DNA from: Paraburkholderia podalyriae
Lineage (GTDB): Bacteria > Pseudomonadota > Gammaproteobacteria > Burkholderiales > Burkholderiaceae
Reading direction: 5' to 3'
Assembly: GCF_014397785.1 (NCBI RefSeq)
Contig: NZ_VZQQ01000007.1
Location: forward strand, 62,001-126,000
Length of the DNA stretch: 64,000 nucleotides
Below, piece after piece: positions 25,922 to 35,063 of the stretch (position 1 is its first letter; each line of letters opens with the position of its first letter). Below the pieces are notes generated by a model that did no database searches, was not told the DNA's origin, and saw nothing but the letters and a program-made list of their open reading frames with translations. The position numbers and the translations under genes are program-made.

Positions 25922-26758
25922 TCAGTCGTCGATCGTTTCGTGGACCGCGACCGCGCCCTGTTTCCAGTAGCTGGCCGCGCGAATCCGCGCCCTGTCGACG
26001 CCGCGCTCGCCGCACAGATGCTGACGCACCGCGCGGATCGTCGCGGCTTCGCCGGCGGCCCACACGTAGCCTTCACCGTTCTCTGGCAGCGAGGTGTCGC
26101 GCACCGCTTGCAACAGCGCTTCGCCGCGCGTGCCGGTGTGGATGTCGGCCTGGCTGCGATAGCACCAGACGAGGTGCAGCCCGGCCTGGGTCGTGAACTC
26201 GAGGCGCGCCGACGGATCGGCGACTTCGATCATCGCGGTAACGCGCGTGCCGGCCGGCAACTCTTCGAGACGCCGCGCGATCGCGGGCAGCGCAGTATCG
26301 TCGCCGATCAGCAGATGCCAATCGAAGCCGGTCGGAATCATCAGCGAGCCGCGCGGGCCGCCGACGCCCAGATACTGACCCACCTTCGCCTGTGCGGCCC
26401 ACGTCGCGGCCGGACCCGCATCGTGCATCGCGAACTCGATGTCGAGCTCGCGGGCGTCGCGATCGAAACGGCGCGGCGTGAAATCGCGCGCGGTCGGCCG
26501 CTTGCCTTCCGGGAACACCGGGCCGTCAGGGCCGGCTTGCGGCAGCGCCGGTTGGTCGGCGCCGGGCTCGGGGAAAAAGACCTTGATGTGGTCGTCGAAC
26601 GACGCGGAGACGAAGTCGTGCAGATCGTCGCCGGTAAAGGTCACGCGAATCAGGTGCGGCGTCAGCGCGCGCACCCGCTTGACCTGCAGCAGACGAAACT
26701 TCAACGGATGCCGCACGCGATGCACGGCGAGATCGGGGCGCTTGGATTGTTCTTGCAT
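25922..26758 (-). CDS. Siderophore-interacting FAD/NADPH ferric reductase (YqjH/ViuB-like)
   Basis: A 278-aa flavoprotein of the SIP family that reduces ferric-siderophore or ferric complexes in the cytoplasm. The N-terminal FAD domain has the RDFTPRRFDRDARELDI motif and GPAATWAAQAKVGQ. The C-terminal NAD(P)H domain has HLLIGDDTALPAIARRLEEL and YVWAAGEAATIRAVRQHL. It is 64 bp downstream of a PadR regulator with a Gly/His-rich N-terminus, the same arrangement as E. coli yqjI next to yqjH. Control by metal (Ni or Fe) is inferred from that parallel. Confidence 0.9.
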   Translation of the reverse strand: MQEQSKRPDLAVHRVRHPLKFRLLQVKRVRALTPHLIRVTFTGDDLHDFVSASFDDHIKVFFPEPGADQPALPQAGPDGPVFPEGKRPTARDFTPRRFDRDARELDIEFAMHDAGPAATWAAQAKVGQYLGVGGPRGSLMIPTGFDWHLLIGDDTALPAIARRLEELPAGTRVTAMIEVADPSARLEFTTQAGLHLVWCYRSQADIHTGTRGEALLQAVRDTSLPENGEGYVWAAGEAATIRAVRQHLCGERGVDRARIRAASYWKQGAVAVHETIDD

Positions 26759-26822
26759 CAGGGTGGTGCTCCGGTTCGTTTCGGGAGGACGCGCGGGTTG
26801 TCTGGTGGACGAGCGCGCGCTG

Positions 26823-27650
26823 TCAGGCGGTGGGCTCGCTGTCGTTGCCGGCCTTTGCGGCGTCGTCGTGGCCGGCTTCGATTTCGTTGGCCGCGCGCAT
26901 CAGGATCGCCGCGATGCGGCGCTGCTCGTCGGCCGGCGCGTTGTCTCGGCGCAGCAGCGCGTTCTTCAGTGTGCGGCGCGCTTCGTTCAGCTCGGGCACC
27001 CAGCCACCTTCGCTGACATCGGCCGGCGCTTCGCCGGCAAACGCGCGCCGCACCGAATCCATCTTGCGTGCGATCTGCGACAGTCGCGCGAGCATCAGCT
27101 CGACGCGCTCGCGGTTCGCGGCCAGATATTCGCGGCCCGCATCCGCCAGCTGATAGCGCTTGCGATTGCCTTCGAGCTGCACGGTCACGTAGCCGAGCTC
27201 CTCGAGATAGGTCAGCGCCGGGTAGACCATGCCGGGGCTCGGGCTGTAGAAGCCGTTGGAGCGCGTTTCGAGTGCCTTGATCAGCTCGTAGCCGTGACTC
27301 GGCTGCGTGTCGATCAACGACAGCAAGAGCAGTTGCAGATCGTCGGAGCTGAATTTGCGGCCGCGCGGGAAGCCTTCTCGGTCGCCGCCGAAGCCGCCCG
27401 GAGCGCCGCCGAAACCACCGTAACCGCCCACGCCGCCGGGACCGCCATGACCGCCATGACCGCCATGACCGCCGAAGCGTGAGCCGCGGCCGCCGAAGCG
27501 CCGCTCGTGATGGCGGCCGAACGAGTGAAGCAACACGTGGAGCAGGAAGCGGTGCCGGGTATCGGGCGATACGGAGGCGGCAGGGCCGAAGCCGGCGTGA
27601 CAACGCTCGCGCTCGCCGCGTGCGCTGGAAAAATGATGAGGATGACGCAT
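26823..27650 (-). CDS. PadR-family regulator with Gly/His-rich N-terminus (YqjI-like)
   Basis: A 275-aa regulator. The PadR winged helix (about 98-175) contains PSHGYELIKALETRS, SPSPGMVYPALTYLEELGYV and a long C-terminal helix for dimerisation. The first ~95 residues are unusual: FGRHHERR, then GGHGGHGGHGG and more Gly-rich sequence. His-rich N-termini bind nickel in YqjI. The start is uncertain: ATG 27650 lacks a clear ribosome binding site, and ATG 27680 lies inside the operator palindrome. It probably represses itself and the SIP gene downstream. Confidence 0.85.
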   Translation of the reverse strand: MRHPHHFSSARGERERCHAGFGPAASVSPDTRHRFLLHVLLHSFGRHHERRFGGRGSRFGGHGGHGGHGGPGGVGGYGGFGGAPGGFGGDREGFPRGRKFSSDDLQLLLLSLIDTQPSHGYELIKALETRSNGFYSPSPGMVYPALTYLEELGYVTVQLEGNRKRYQLADAGREYLAANRERVELMLARLSQIARKMDSVRRAFAGEAPADVSEGGWVPELNEARRTLKNALLRRDNAPADEQRRIAAILMRAANEIEAGHDDAAKAGNDSEPTA

Positions 27651-27671
27651 CTCGGTGCCGGTGAATGTCGT

Positions 27672-27702
27672 AAGATGCATCTTAAGATATATATCTTAAG
27701 AT
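27672..27702. promoter_or_regulatory. PadR operator: 24-bp palindrome plus 12-bp palindrome
   Basis: Two copies of ATCTTAAGAT flank a central ATAT (27679-27702), giving a perfect 24-bp palindrome. It overlaps a second perfect palindrome, AAGATGCATCTT (27672-27683). It sits directly at the 5' end of the PadR-family gene. PadR/YqjI repressors bind such AT-rich inverted repeats, so autoregulation is likely. Confidence 0.75.
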
Positions 27703-27879
27703 AGTCTGTCAAACGCTTTTTTGCGCTGCGTCACGCAGCGACAGACACAGACGACATCAAGTGGGCGGCGCGGCGGCACGCGCGTTAACTGACGCGGGGT
27801 ACGCGGTGCGCGCCGTGTTGCGCGACCAAAGCAAGGCGGCACCGTGATCGGACGGTGCTGGAGGAACTGCTGAGCCGCT

Positions 27880-29481
27880 TCAATGCGCGCCCGCCGCATC
27901 CGGCCCGCCGCCGCCCTTGGCCGGCCGCGTGATCCAGATCAGCGGAATGATCAGCACGAAGATGATCGCCGAGACAAAGAAGACGTCGTTCAGGCCCATC
28001 ATCGCGGCCTGCGTGCTCACGGTGAAATCGAAGAGCGCATTCGCCGATTGCGTATTGAGATGCAGCACCGACTGCGTGGTGTCGATCTGCTGCGCGAACA
28101 ACGGATTGTCGATCGACGCCTGCTCGGTGAGCCGCGCATGATGCAGTATCGTGCGGTTGTTCCATGCGGTACCCGCGATCGACGTGCCCACCGCGCCGCA
28201 GAACACCCGCACGAAATTCGACAGCCCCGCCGCCGCAGGAATCCGGCCCTGCGGCTGGCCGGACAGGATGATCGCCGTCAGCGGCACGAAGAACAGCGCC
28301 ATTGGAATACCTTGCAGCAGCGTCGGCAGCACGAGGTGCCACGTGTCGATCTCGATCACGTACTTCGAGCGCATGTAGAACACGATCGCGAAGCCGACGA
28401 ACGCAACCGTCGAGATCACGCGCGCGTCCGAGCGCGGCAGCACGCGGCCGAGCACCGGCGCAAGAATGATCGCGAAGATGCCGAGCGGCGCGGTGACGAG
28501 ACCGGCATCGACCGAGCGGTAGTTCAGATACTCCTGCATCCATTGCGGCAGCAGCACGAGGTTGCCGAAAAACACGCCGTATGCAATCGAAATCGCAATC
28601 GTGCCGCCGAGGAAGTTGCGCTGCTGAAAGAGCCGCAGATCGACGATCGGATGCTCCTCGGTCAGCTCCCATACGAGGAAAAACGCGAAGCTGATCAACG
28701 CGACGAGGCCGAGAATCGAGATGACCGGCGACGAGAACCAGTCGAGGTCTTTGCCTTTGTCGAGCATGATTTGCAGAGACGCGACCCATGTGATCAGCAG
28801 ACCGAGGCCGACCACGTCGATCGGCGGACGGCGCGTCGGCGATTCACGGGTGCGGTAGATCATCCACGTGACGCTGGCCGCGAACACGCCGACCGGAATG
28901 TTGATGTAGAAGATCCAGGACCAGCTGTAACTATCCGTGATCCAGCCGCCCAGCAGCGGGCCGGCGATCGGGCCGACGGTGGCGGTCATCGCCCACAGCG
29001 CGAGCGCGGTCGACGATTTCTCTTTCGGATACGAGCCGAGCAGGATCGCTTGCGACAGCGGAATCAGCGGGCCGGCCACCGCGCCCTGGAAAACCCGCGC
29101 GAGCAGCAGGATAGGCAGCGTCGGCGCGATGCCGCACAGCCACGAGGCGAGCACGAAACCGAGAATCGCGCCGACGAACAGCTTGACCTGACCGATGCGC
29201 TGCGTCAGCCAGCCGGTCAGCGGAATCGCCACGGCGTTGGCCGCCGCGAACACGGTGATGACCCACGTGCCTTCGTCGACCGACACGCCGAGGTTGCCGG
29301 AAATGGTCGGAATCGCGACGTTCGCAATCGACGTGTCGAGCACGTTCATGAACGTGGCGAGCGCGACCGCGAACGTCGCGAGAACCAGTCGGCCGCCTTC
29401 GAGAGGCGCGGGCGGCGAGGGTGGCGCGGGAGGCTGAGGCGGCGGCGACGCGGAATCAGGCGCGGCGTTAGGCTGGCTCAA
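27880..29481 (-). CDS. EmrB/QacA-type MFS multidrug exporter
   Basis: A 533-aa drug:proton antiporter with 14 predicted helices (DHA2). Motifs are LDTSIANVAIPTISGNLG (motif D1), LTGWLTQRIGQVKLF (motif A) and GPIAGPLLGGWITD (motif C). EmrB proteins usually work with an EmrA membrane-fusion protein and an outer-membrane channel; neither is next to it. The best start is TTG at 29481, since GGAG lies 8 nt upstream and LSQPN is the usual family N-terminus (as Met). A Pro-rich stretch (PPPQPPAPPSPPAP) precedes helix 1. Confidence 0.88.
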   Translation of the reverse strand: MSQPNAAPDSASPPPQPPAPPSPPAPLEGGRLVLATFAVALATFMNVLDTSIANVAIPTISGNLGVSVDEGTWVITVFAAANAVAIPLTGWLTQRIGQVKLFVGAILGFVLASWLCGIAPTLPILLLARVFQGAVAGPLIPLSQAILLGSYPKEKSSTALALWAMTATVGPIAGPLLGGWITDSYSWSWIFYINIPVGVFAASVTWMIYRTRESPTRRPPIDVVGLGLLITWVASLQIMLDKGKDLDWFSSPVISILGLVALISFAFFLVWELTEEHPIVDLRLFQQRNFLGGTIAISIAYGVFFGNLVLLPQWMQEYLNYRSVDAGLVTAPLGIFAIILAPVLGRVLPRSDARVISTVAFVGFAIVFYMRSKYVIEIDTWHLVLPTLLQGIPMALFFVPLTAIILSGQPQGRIPAAAGLSNFVRVFCGAVGTSIAGTAWNNRTILHHARLTEQASIDNPLFAQQIDTTQSVLHLNTQSANALFDFTVSTQAAMMGLNDVFFVSAIIFVLIIPLIWITRPAKGGGGPDAAGAH

Positions 29482-29767
29482 ACGGTGTTCTCCGGATGTG
29501 TTGCAGCGGACAGCGCGGACGGTGTGGGGACGAACGGCGAGGACGCGCGATTCGCAATGCATGGTAAGCGCGGGGTGCCGCGCACAACGCGCCCCTGCGG
29601 CGGGCCCTCGATGCGCAAAAGCATACCTGCAATCGCCGGCCGGCGTCGGTCACAGCCGCAGCACATGCCGCTTCCGCCGACGCGAACGCGGCACGCGGCG
29701 TATGCTCGCGGCTAAGGCTGAGTCGCCCGGGCCGGAAACACGAAACTACGGAAAAAAGGACACCACC

Positions 29768-30454
29768 ATGAGCTGGCAGCAATTCGAACACGGCTGGCGG
29801 CGTGCGCCGCAAAACGCATCGCAGCGTACGTCGAACGACCCGCGCGCCACGAGCCTCGTCGTGCTGATGCACGGCGTCGGCAGCAACGCACGCGATCTGA
29901 TGCCGCTCGCCGACGTCTGGAGCGAGGACCTGCCCGGCACGGCGTTCGTGTCGCTCGATGGCACCGATCCGTTCGACGGCGGCTTCGGCGGCCGCCAGTG
30001 GTTCAGCCTGCGCGATGTCAACGAGGCGAACCGCGAGGCGCGCGTCGCCACCGCCTATCAGGCGCTGCGCCGCGTGCTCGATGCCGAACTCGCGCATTGG
30101 CAGTTGTCTTTCGACCGGCTTGCGCTCGTCGGCTTCTCGCAAGGCTCGATGATGGCGCTGCATCACGTCGCGTCGAGCGCGGAGGGCGCGGCCGGCGTCG
30201 TGGCGTATTCGGGGCGGCTCGCCTCGCCGATCGTGTCGTCGAACCGCGCGACGCCGCTCACGCTGGTCCACGGCGAGGACGACCAGGTGATCCCGGTGCG
30301 CGAACTCGAATTCGCGGCCGACGCCCTCCACGAGGCCGGCTATCCGGTCGACGCCTACGTGCTGCCCGGCGTCGGCCACACCATCACTGCCGACGGCATC
30401 GCGCTCGGCCGTACCGCGCTGGAACGCGCCTTGGGCGCGCTGTCGCGCGGTTGA
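29768..30454 (+). CDS. Alpha/beta hydrolase, YpfH/EstB-type phospholipase/carboxylesterase
   Basis: A 228-aa esterase. The nucleophile Ser124 is in GFSQGSMMA, the acid Asp in HGEDDQVIPV (about 171-172), and His204 in GVGHTI; the oxyanion loop is LMHGVGSN. All triad parts are in the usual order and spacing. AAGGA lies before ATG 29768, so the 90-residue upstream frame is not part of the gene. No signal peptide, so cytoplasmic. The physiological ester is unknown. It is divergent from the MFS exporter. Confidence 0.88.
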   Translation: MSWQQFEHGWRRAPQNASQRTSNDPRATSLVVLMHGVGSNARDLMPLADVWSEDLPGTAFVSLDGTDPFDGGFGGRQWFSLRDVNEANREARVATAYQALRRVLDAELAHWQLSFDRLALVGFSQGSMMALHHVASSAEGAAGVVAYSGRLASPIVSSNRATPLTLVHGEDDQVIPVRELEFAADALHEAGYPVDAYVLPGVGHTITADGIALGRTALERALGALSRG

Positions 30455-30637
30455 CACAACCTCAATAGAAAGTCGGCCTAAAGATTCTGATGGGCTTGCC
30501 GTCATATGGGCAATAGCTTGAAAATCACCCCGCCGCGCGGGAAGCGCAACGCCCCGCCGGGCGTGTCGCGCGGCTTCGGGGCACCGGGGGCGCATTTCCA
30601 GACCGCCCAGACGGCGGATAACGACACATCAGAGCCT

Positions 30638-31690
30638 ATGGCCAGACCGACGCCGCATTACCCGCTCTTCGAGCGACTGTTCCGCCATTCCGTGGCGGTG
30701 GATCTCGGCACGGCCAACACGCTTATCTATACCGACGACGGCGGCATCGTGCTGAACCAGCCATCCGTCGTGTGCTTCGAGAAGCAGCCCGCGAGCGGCG
30801 CGAAACGCATCGCCGCGATCGGCGCCGAGGCGCGCCAGCTGCTCGGCCGCGTGCCGCTCAATCTCGAAGCGGTGCGGCCGATGCGCCACGGCGTCATCGC
30901 CAATTTCTCCGCCGCCGAACACATGATCAAGCAATTCGTCGACATGGCGCGGCCGCGCTCGCTGTTCAGCCGGCGCGCGGCATTCACGCTGTGCGTGCCG
31001 GGCTCGGCGACCCATGTCGAGCGCCGCGCGATCCGCGAAGCGGCCGAGGCGGCCGGCGCGTGGAAGGTCAGCCTGATCGGCGAATCGCTCGCATCCGCGC
31101 TCGGCGCGGGCCTGCCGGTGCGCGACGCGACCGGCTCGATGGTGGTGGACATCGGCGGCGGCACCACCGAGGTCGGCGTGCTCGCGCTGGGCGGCACCGT
31201 GTATAGCGGCTCGGTGCGCGTCGGCGGCGACAATTTCGACGCGGCGATCGTCAGCTACGTGCGCAATCTGTACGGCGTGCTGCTCGGTGAGCAGACCGCC
31301 GAGCATGTGAAGAGAAACATCGGCTCGGCCGTGCACGACGTGCCGCTCGAGCAGATGAACGCGACCGGCCGCAGCGTCGACGACGGCCTGCCGCGCACGG
31401 TGCAACTGAGCAATCGCGATATCGCCGAGGCGATCGAAGGGCCGCTGCGTCAGGTGATCGGCGCGGTCAAGCGCGGGCTCGAAATGGCGCCCGCCGAACT
31501 CGTGACGGACATCGCGCACAACGGCATCGTGCTGACCGGTGGCGGTGCGCTGCTCAGCAATCTTGGGCGGCGTTTGAGCGAGGAAATCGGCCTCGACGTG
31601 TACGTCGCCGACGAACCGCTGACCTGCGCGGTGCGAGGCGCGGGCGCGGCGGCCGCTGCGGGCTGGGTGGACGAGGTTGGGGGCGCGTGA
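30638..31690 (+). CDS. MreB-family actin-like protein (stand-alone paralogue)
   Basis: A 350-aa actin-like ATPase. Phosphate-1 motif AVDLGTANTLIY (about 19-30), VPGSATHVERRAIREAAE, IGESLASALGAG, phosphate-2 motif MVVDIGGGTTEVGVLALGG and adenosine motif GIVLTGGGALLSNL are all intact. The N-terminal PLFERLFRH could be a membrane-binding amphipathic helix. The ATG at 30638 gives the normal MreB length, though the frame is open 44 residues further up. Canonical mreB is followed by mreCD; here a hydrolase follows, so this is probably a second copy with a specialised role. Confidence 0.85.
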   Translation: MARPTPHYPLFERLFRHSVAVDLGTANTLIYTDDGGIVLNQPSVVCFEKQPASGAKRIAAIGAEARQLLGRVPLNLEAVRPMRHGVIANFSAAEHMIKQFVDMARPRSLFSRRAAFTLCVPGSATHVERRAIREAAEAAGAWKVSLIGESLASALGAGLPVRDATGSMVVDIGGGTTEVGVLALGGTVYSGSVRVGGDNFDAAIVSYVRNLYGVLLGEQTAEHVKRNIGSAVHDVPLEQMNATGRSVDDGLPRTVQLSNRDIAEAIEGPLRQVIGAVKRGLEMAPAELVTDIAHNGIVLTGGGALLSNLGRRLSEEIGLDVYVADEPLTCAVRGAGAAAAAGWVDEVGGA

Positions 31691-31767
31691 GCGGTGCGCG
31701 TGCCAGCGCTGATCCAGCACGCACCTGAGCATTCGCGCGCCGATGCCGCGCTGTCCGTCTATCACCC

Positions 31768-32628
31768 GTGAATCAATCCGTTCCCGCTTCGTCGCTGTCG
31801 TCATCGCCATCCTTCATCGATCTACGCAGCGGCTTGCGCATGCCTTACGTCGAAGCCGGCGAAGGTGAGTTGCTGCTGTTCGTGCACGGCTCGCTGTGCG
31901 ACTACCGCTACTGGCAGCCGCAACTGGCTGGTCTATCCAAGCGCTATCGCTGCGTCGCGGTAAGTCTCACGCATTACTGGCCAGTGACCGATAGCGCGAC
32001 GAACCTGCCGTTCAGCTGGAGCGACCACGCGGACGAGGTGGCCGAGTTCATCGCGCGTTTCGGCGCCGGGCCCGCGCATGTGGTCGGGCATTCGCGTGGC
32101 GGCTGCGTCGCCTATCATTTCGCGCGACGCCGTCCCGAACACGTGCGTACGCTGACGCTCGCCGATCCCGGCGGCCCGCTGCGGATCGCCGGACGTCCAC
32201 CCGCGAGCCTGCCCGAGACGGTCAACGCATTACGCGCGAAAGCGGCGCAGCTGATCGAAAGCGGCGAGGTCGAAGCGGACTTGCAACTGTTCGTCGATTC
32301 GGTGAGCCGCCCCGGCTTCTGGGCGATGAGCACGCCGGGTTTTCGCCGCATGGCGACCGACAACGCGCACACGCTCGCGCGGCAATTCCACGATCCGCTG
32401 CCCGCGTACGTGCCGGAGGACGCGGCCGACCTGCGCTGCCCGGTGCTGCTGATCGACGGCGAGAAGAGTCCCGACATGTTCCACCGCACGGTGACGGCGC
32501 TGCAGGGATGGTTGCCGGATGCGCGTCGCGAAACGGTACGCGGTGCGTCGCACGGCATGAACCTCGCGCATCCGTCCGCGTTCAATCGTTACGTCGATGA
32601 ATTCATTCAGGCGATCAGCGCGCGCTAA
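31768..32628 (+). CDS. Alpha/beta hydrolase fold protein
   Basis: A 286-aa cytoplasmic hydrolase, GTG start. The HG oxyanion motif FVHGSLCDYRYWQPQL (about 38-53), nucleophile Ser109 in GHSRGGCVAYH, Asp in LLIDGEKSPDMF and His in GASHGMNLAHP form the triad. The fold is that of epoxide hydrolases, haloperoxidases and C-C hydrolases, and the substrate cannot be told apart by sequence. The ribosome binding site before the GTG is weak, so the start is less certain. The gene is convergent with the next small gene. Confidence 0.82.
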   Translation: MNQSVPASSLSSSPSFIDLRSGLRMPYVEAGEGELLLFVHGSLCDYRYWQPQLAGLSKRYRCVAVSLTHYWPVTDSATNLPFSWSDHADEVAEFIARFGAGPAHVVGHSRGGCVAYHFARRRPEHVRTLTLADPGGPLRIAGRPPASLPETVNALRAKAAQLIESGEVEADLQLFVDSVSRPGFWAMSTPGFRRMATDNAHTLARQFHDPLPAYVPEDAADLRCPVLLIDGEKSPDMFHRTVTALQGWLPDARRETVRGASHGMNLAHPSAFNRYVDEFIQAISAR

Positions 32629-32658
32629 AGCAGTGAAGCGGATCGCCCGTTGACCGCG

Positions 32659-33060
32659 TCAGGCCTTGCGATGAGCGTCCTTGTCGAGCGCGAGTTCGGC
32701 CGCCTCGCCGACGAGCCCGTGATAGTACAGATGCACGCCGATCGCGAGCGAGTCGTTGCGAATTTCGTGGAACGCCTTCCACGCCCTCACCGGTTCCTTG
32801 AACAGCAGATAGTGAGCTTCCTGCGCGATCAGATCCGCGACCTCATGCAGGCCGTGTCCATGCAGCACGTCGACCAGCGTGTCGAGGCTGCGATGCGTGC
32901 GCGCGTCGGTGCGCGGATACAGCATGTGCAGCACCGCGACGTCCTGCGCCTTCAGCGCCGCCGACAACGCGACGACGATATCCTGATGATTGAGCGCGGT
33001 GACGGAATGGTCTTCGGTATGGACGTGATCCGGAAACAGCGTTTCGAGAGAGGCATTCAT
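32659..33060 (-). CDS. Hypothetical protein, helical
   Basis: A 133-aa soluble protein of unknown function. Composition is His-rich (13 or so His), with predicted helices: NHQDIVVALSAALKAQDVAV, SLDTLVDVLHGHGLHEVADL and AWKAFHEIRND. AGGA lies 8 nt before the ATG, and coding character is good. No domain was recognised. It lies between a hydrolase (convergent) and the divergent citrate synthase gene. Confidence 0.7.
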   Translation of the reverse strand: MNASLETLFPDHVHTEDHSVTALNHQDIVVALSAALKAQDVAVLHMLYPRTDARTHRSLDTLVDVLHGHGLHEVADLIAQEAHYLLFKEPVRAWKAFHEIRNDSLAIGVHLYYHGLVGEAAELALDKDAHRKA

Positions 33061-33469
33061 TTGTGTCGTTCCTGCTTTTCTGTGTGATCAAAAAAGCCCG
33101 CTTCGAATCGCGGGCCGCAAGCATCAATGCACGGACTCAGTATCGCAGATGGATCCAAACGGGCGCAGTGTGCCGGCAGCAAAACATTGTTGCAGCCGGT
33201 GTTCTGACTTTCATGCAACTTTCATCGGGTTCGATGCACGCATGCGTAACGCTGAAGGGGAGCAAGCGCCGCGAGCCGACAACGAATGTTGCGCACACCG
33301 ACATGGATTGTTGCCATCAATCGACGCAATCAACGACACGTCGCCCCGTAGAATGCGCAGCGGAGCCTGAGCATGCCCGTACTTCTTCGAGAGCGCCGTT
33401 GTCGCGCCTCGCAGTACGGCCGCGAGGCATGCCGGCAAGTGTGCGGTATCAAGCAAAAGGAAGACGTAG
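33061..33469. other. Intergenic region upstream of citrate synthase
   Basis: About 410 bp with no supported gene on either strand. It must hold the divergent promoters of gltA and the small hypothetical, but no strong consensus boxes stand out. AAGGAAG near 33457 is the gltA ribosome binding site. Confidence 0.5.
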
Positions 33470-34768
33470 ATGAATTCGAAGTCACACGCAACGCTGAGCT
33501 TCTCAGACAGCGACCAGACCATCGATCTGCCGATCTATCAGGGCTCGCTGGGCCCCGACGTCATCGACATCCGCAAGCTGTACGGTCAGACCGGCAAATT
33601 CACGTACGACCCGGGCTTCATGTCGACGGCGGCGTGCAACTCCGAAATCACGTATATCGACGGCGACAAGGGCGAGCTGCTATACCGCGGCTATCCAATC
33701 GACAACCTCGCGCAGAACGCCGACTTCCTCGAAACCTGCTATCTGTTGCTGAAGGGCGAACTGCCCAACGCGCAGCAGAAAGCCGAGTTCGTGAACACCG
33801 TCACGCAGCACACGATGGTGCACGAGCAGATGCATTTCTTCTTCCGCGGCTTCCGTCGCGACGCGCACCCGATGGCGATTCTGGTTGCCGCGGTCGGCGC
33901 GCTGTCGGCCTTCTATCACGACTCGCTCGACATCACGAACCAGCAGCATCGCGACGTATCGGCGATCCGCATGATCGCGAAGCTGCCCACGCTGGTCGCG
34001 ATGGCCTACAAGTACAGCGTCGGCCAGCCGTTCGTGTATCCGAAGAACGATCTGTCGTACAGCGCGAACTTCATGCGCATGATGTTCTCGAACCCGTGCG
34101 AAGAGTACGTGGTCAACGACGTGCTGGTGCGCGCGCTCGACCGCATCCTGATCCTGCACGCGGATCACGAGCAGAACGCGTCGACGTCGACCGTGCGTCT
34201 CGCCGGTTCGTCGGGGGCCAATCCGTTCGCGTGTATCGCGGCGGGTATCGCGTGTCTGTGGGGCCCGGCGCACGGCGGTGCGAACGAAGCCGCGCTGAAC
34301 ATGCTGGAAGAAATCGGCTCCGTCGACAACATTCCTGAGTTCATCAAGCAGGTGAAGGACAAGAACTCGGGCGTGAAGCTGATGGGCTTCGGCCACCGAG
34401 TGTACAAGAACTACGACCCGCGCGCGAAGCTGATGCGCGAAACCTGCTACGAAGTGCTCGAGGAGCTGGGTCTGCACGACGACCCGCTGTTCAAGCTGGC
34501 AATGGAACTCGAAAAGATCGCGCTCGAAGACGAATACTTCGTGTCGCGCAAGCTGTACCCGAACGTCGACTTCTACTCGGGTATCGTGCAGCGCGCGCTG
34601 GGCATCCCGACGTCGATGTTCACGTGTATCTTCGCGATGGCACGTACGGTCGGCTGGATTGCGCAGTGGAACGAAATGATCGCCGATCCCGAACAGAAGA
34701 TTGGTCGTCCGCGTCAGCTGTTCATCGGCGATACGCTGCGTGAAGCGAAGCCGATCGCGAAGCGGTAA
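33470..34768 (+). CDS. gltA: Citrate synthase (type II, hexameric)
   Basis: A 432-aa enzyme condensing oxaloacetate with acetyl-CoA. The catalytic residues are intact: His in [12 protein letters not shown] (about 267), His in [15 protein letters not shown] (about 308) and Asp in [14 protein letters not shown]. The N-terminal domain [20 protein letters not shown] is typical of proteobacterial GltA. A good ribosome binding site precedes ATG 33470, and a clear intrinsic terminator follows. It is not linked to sdhCDAB here. In Burkholderia-group genomes gltA often follows sdh, so this may be the second citrate synthase. Confidence 0.95.
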   Translation: MNSKSHATLSFSDSDQTIDLPIYQGSLGPDVIDIRKLYGQTGKFTYDPGFMSTAACNSEITYIDGDKGELLYRGYPIDNLAQNADFLETCYLLLKGELPNAQQKAEFVNTVTQHTMVHEQMHFFFRGFRRDAHPMAILVAAVGALSAFYHDSLDITNQQHRDVSAIRMIAKLPTLVAMAYKYSVGQPFVYPKNDLSYSANFMRMMFSNPCEEYVVNDVLVRALDRILILHADHEQNASTSTVRLAGSSGANPFACIAAGIACLWGPAHGGANEAALNMLEEIGSVDNIPEFIKQVKDKNSGVKLMGFGHRVYKNYDPRAKLMRETCYEVLEELGLHDDPLFKLAMELEKIALEDEYFVSRKLYPNVDFYSGIVQRALGIPTSMFTCIFAMARTVGWIAQWNEMIADPEQKIGRPRQLFIGDTLREAKPIAKR

Positions 34769-34812
34769 CAGGCCGGATAGACGCCCGATAACGCATTGAT
34801 TCGAGCGCCCCG

Positions 34813-34842
34813 ACCCACGGCTCACGAGGCCGTGGGTTTTTT
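34813..34842 (+). terminator. Rho-independent terminator after citrate synthase
   Basis: 9-bp stem ACCCACGGC (34813-34821) / GCCGTGGGT (34829-34837), a 7-nt loop, followed directly by a T-run to 34842. It is about 45 bp after the gltA stop. Confidence 0.9.
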
Positions 34843-35063
34843 GCGTCCCGCGCCATGCTGCCTGCATGTCCCGTGCCACCGAAAACGCCGTAAAAAACGG
34901 CAGAAAAAGTCGAAACTCCGATGCGATAAGTTCGTCTCACGCGCACAGAGCCTCTACAATCGGATGCGCCGGGCATCCGGGTGCCGCGCCACCCGGCGGC
35001 AAATCCCAGGCGAGACCCGAAGTGCAACTGAACACAGCAGCGAATCCATAGGAGCGAGCGACC

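Noticed and set aside
27724..27740. 8-bp inverted repeat CGCTGCGT/ACGCAGCG next to a T-run
   Set aside because: The T-run precedes the hairpin on the plus strand and is A on the minus transcript, so it is not a terminator for either flanking gene.
27883..29715. 610-codon plus-strand frame opposite the EmrB-type gene
   Set aside because: Same shadow pattern; the minus strand has a full 14-helix MFS protein with motifs.
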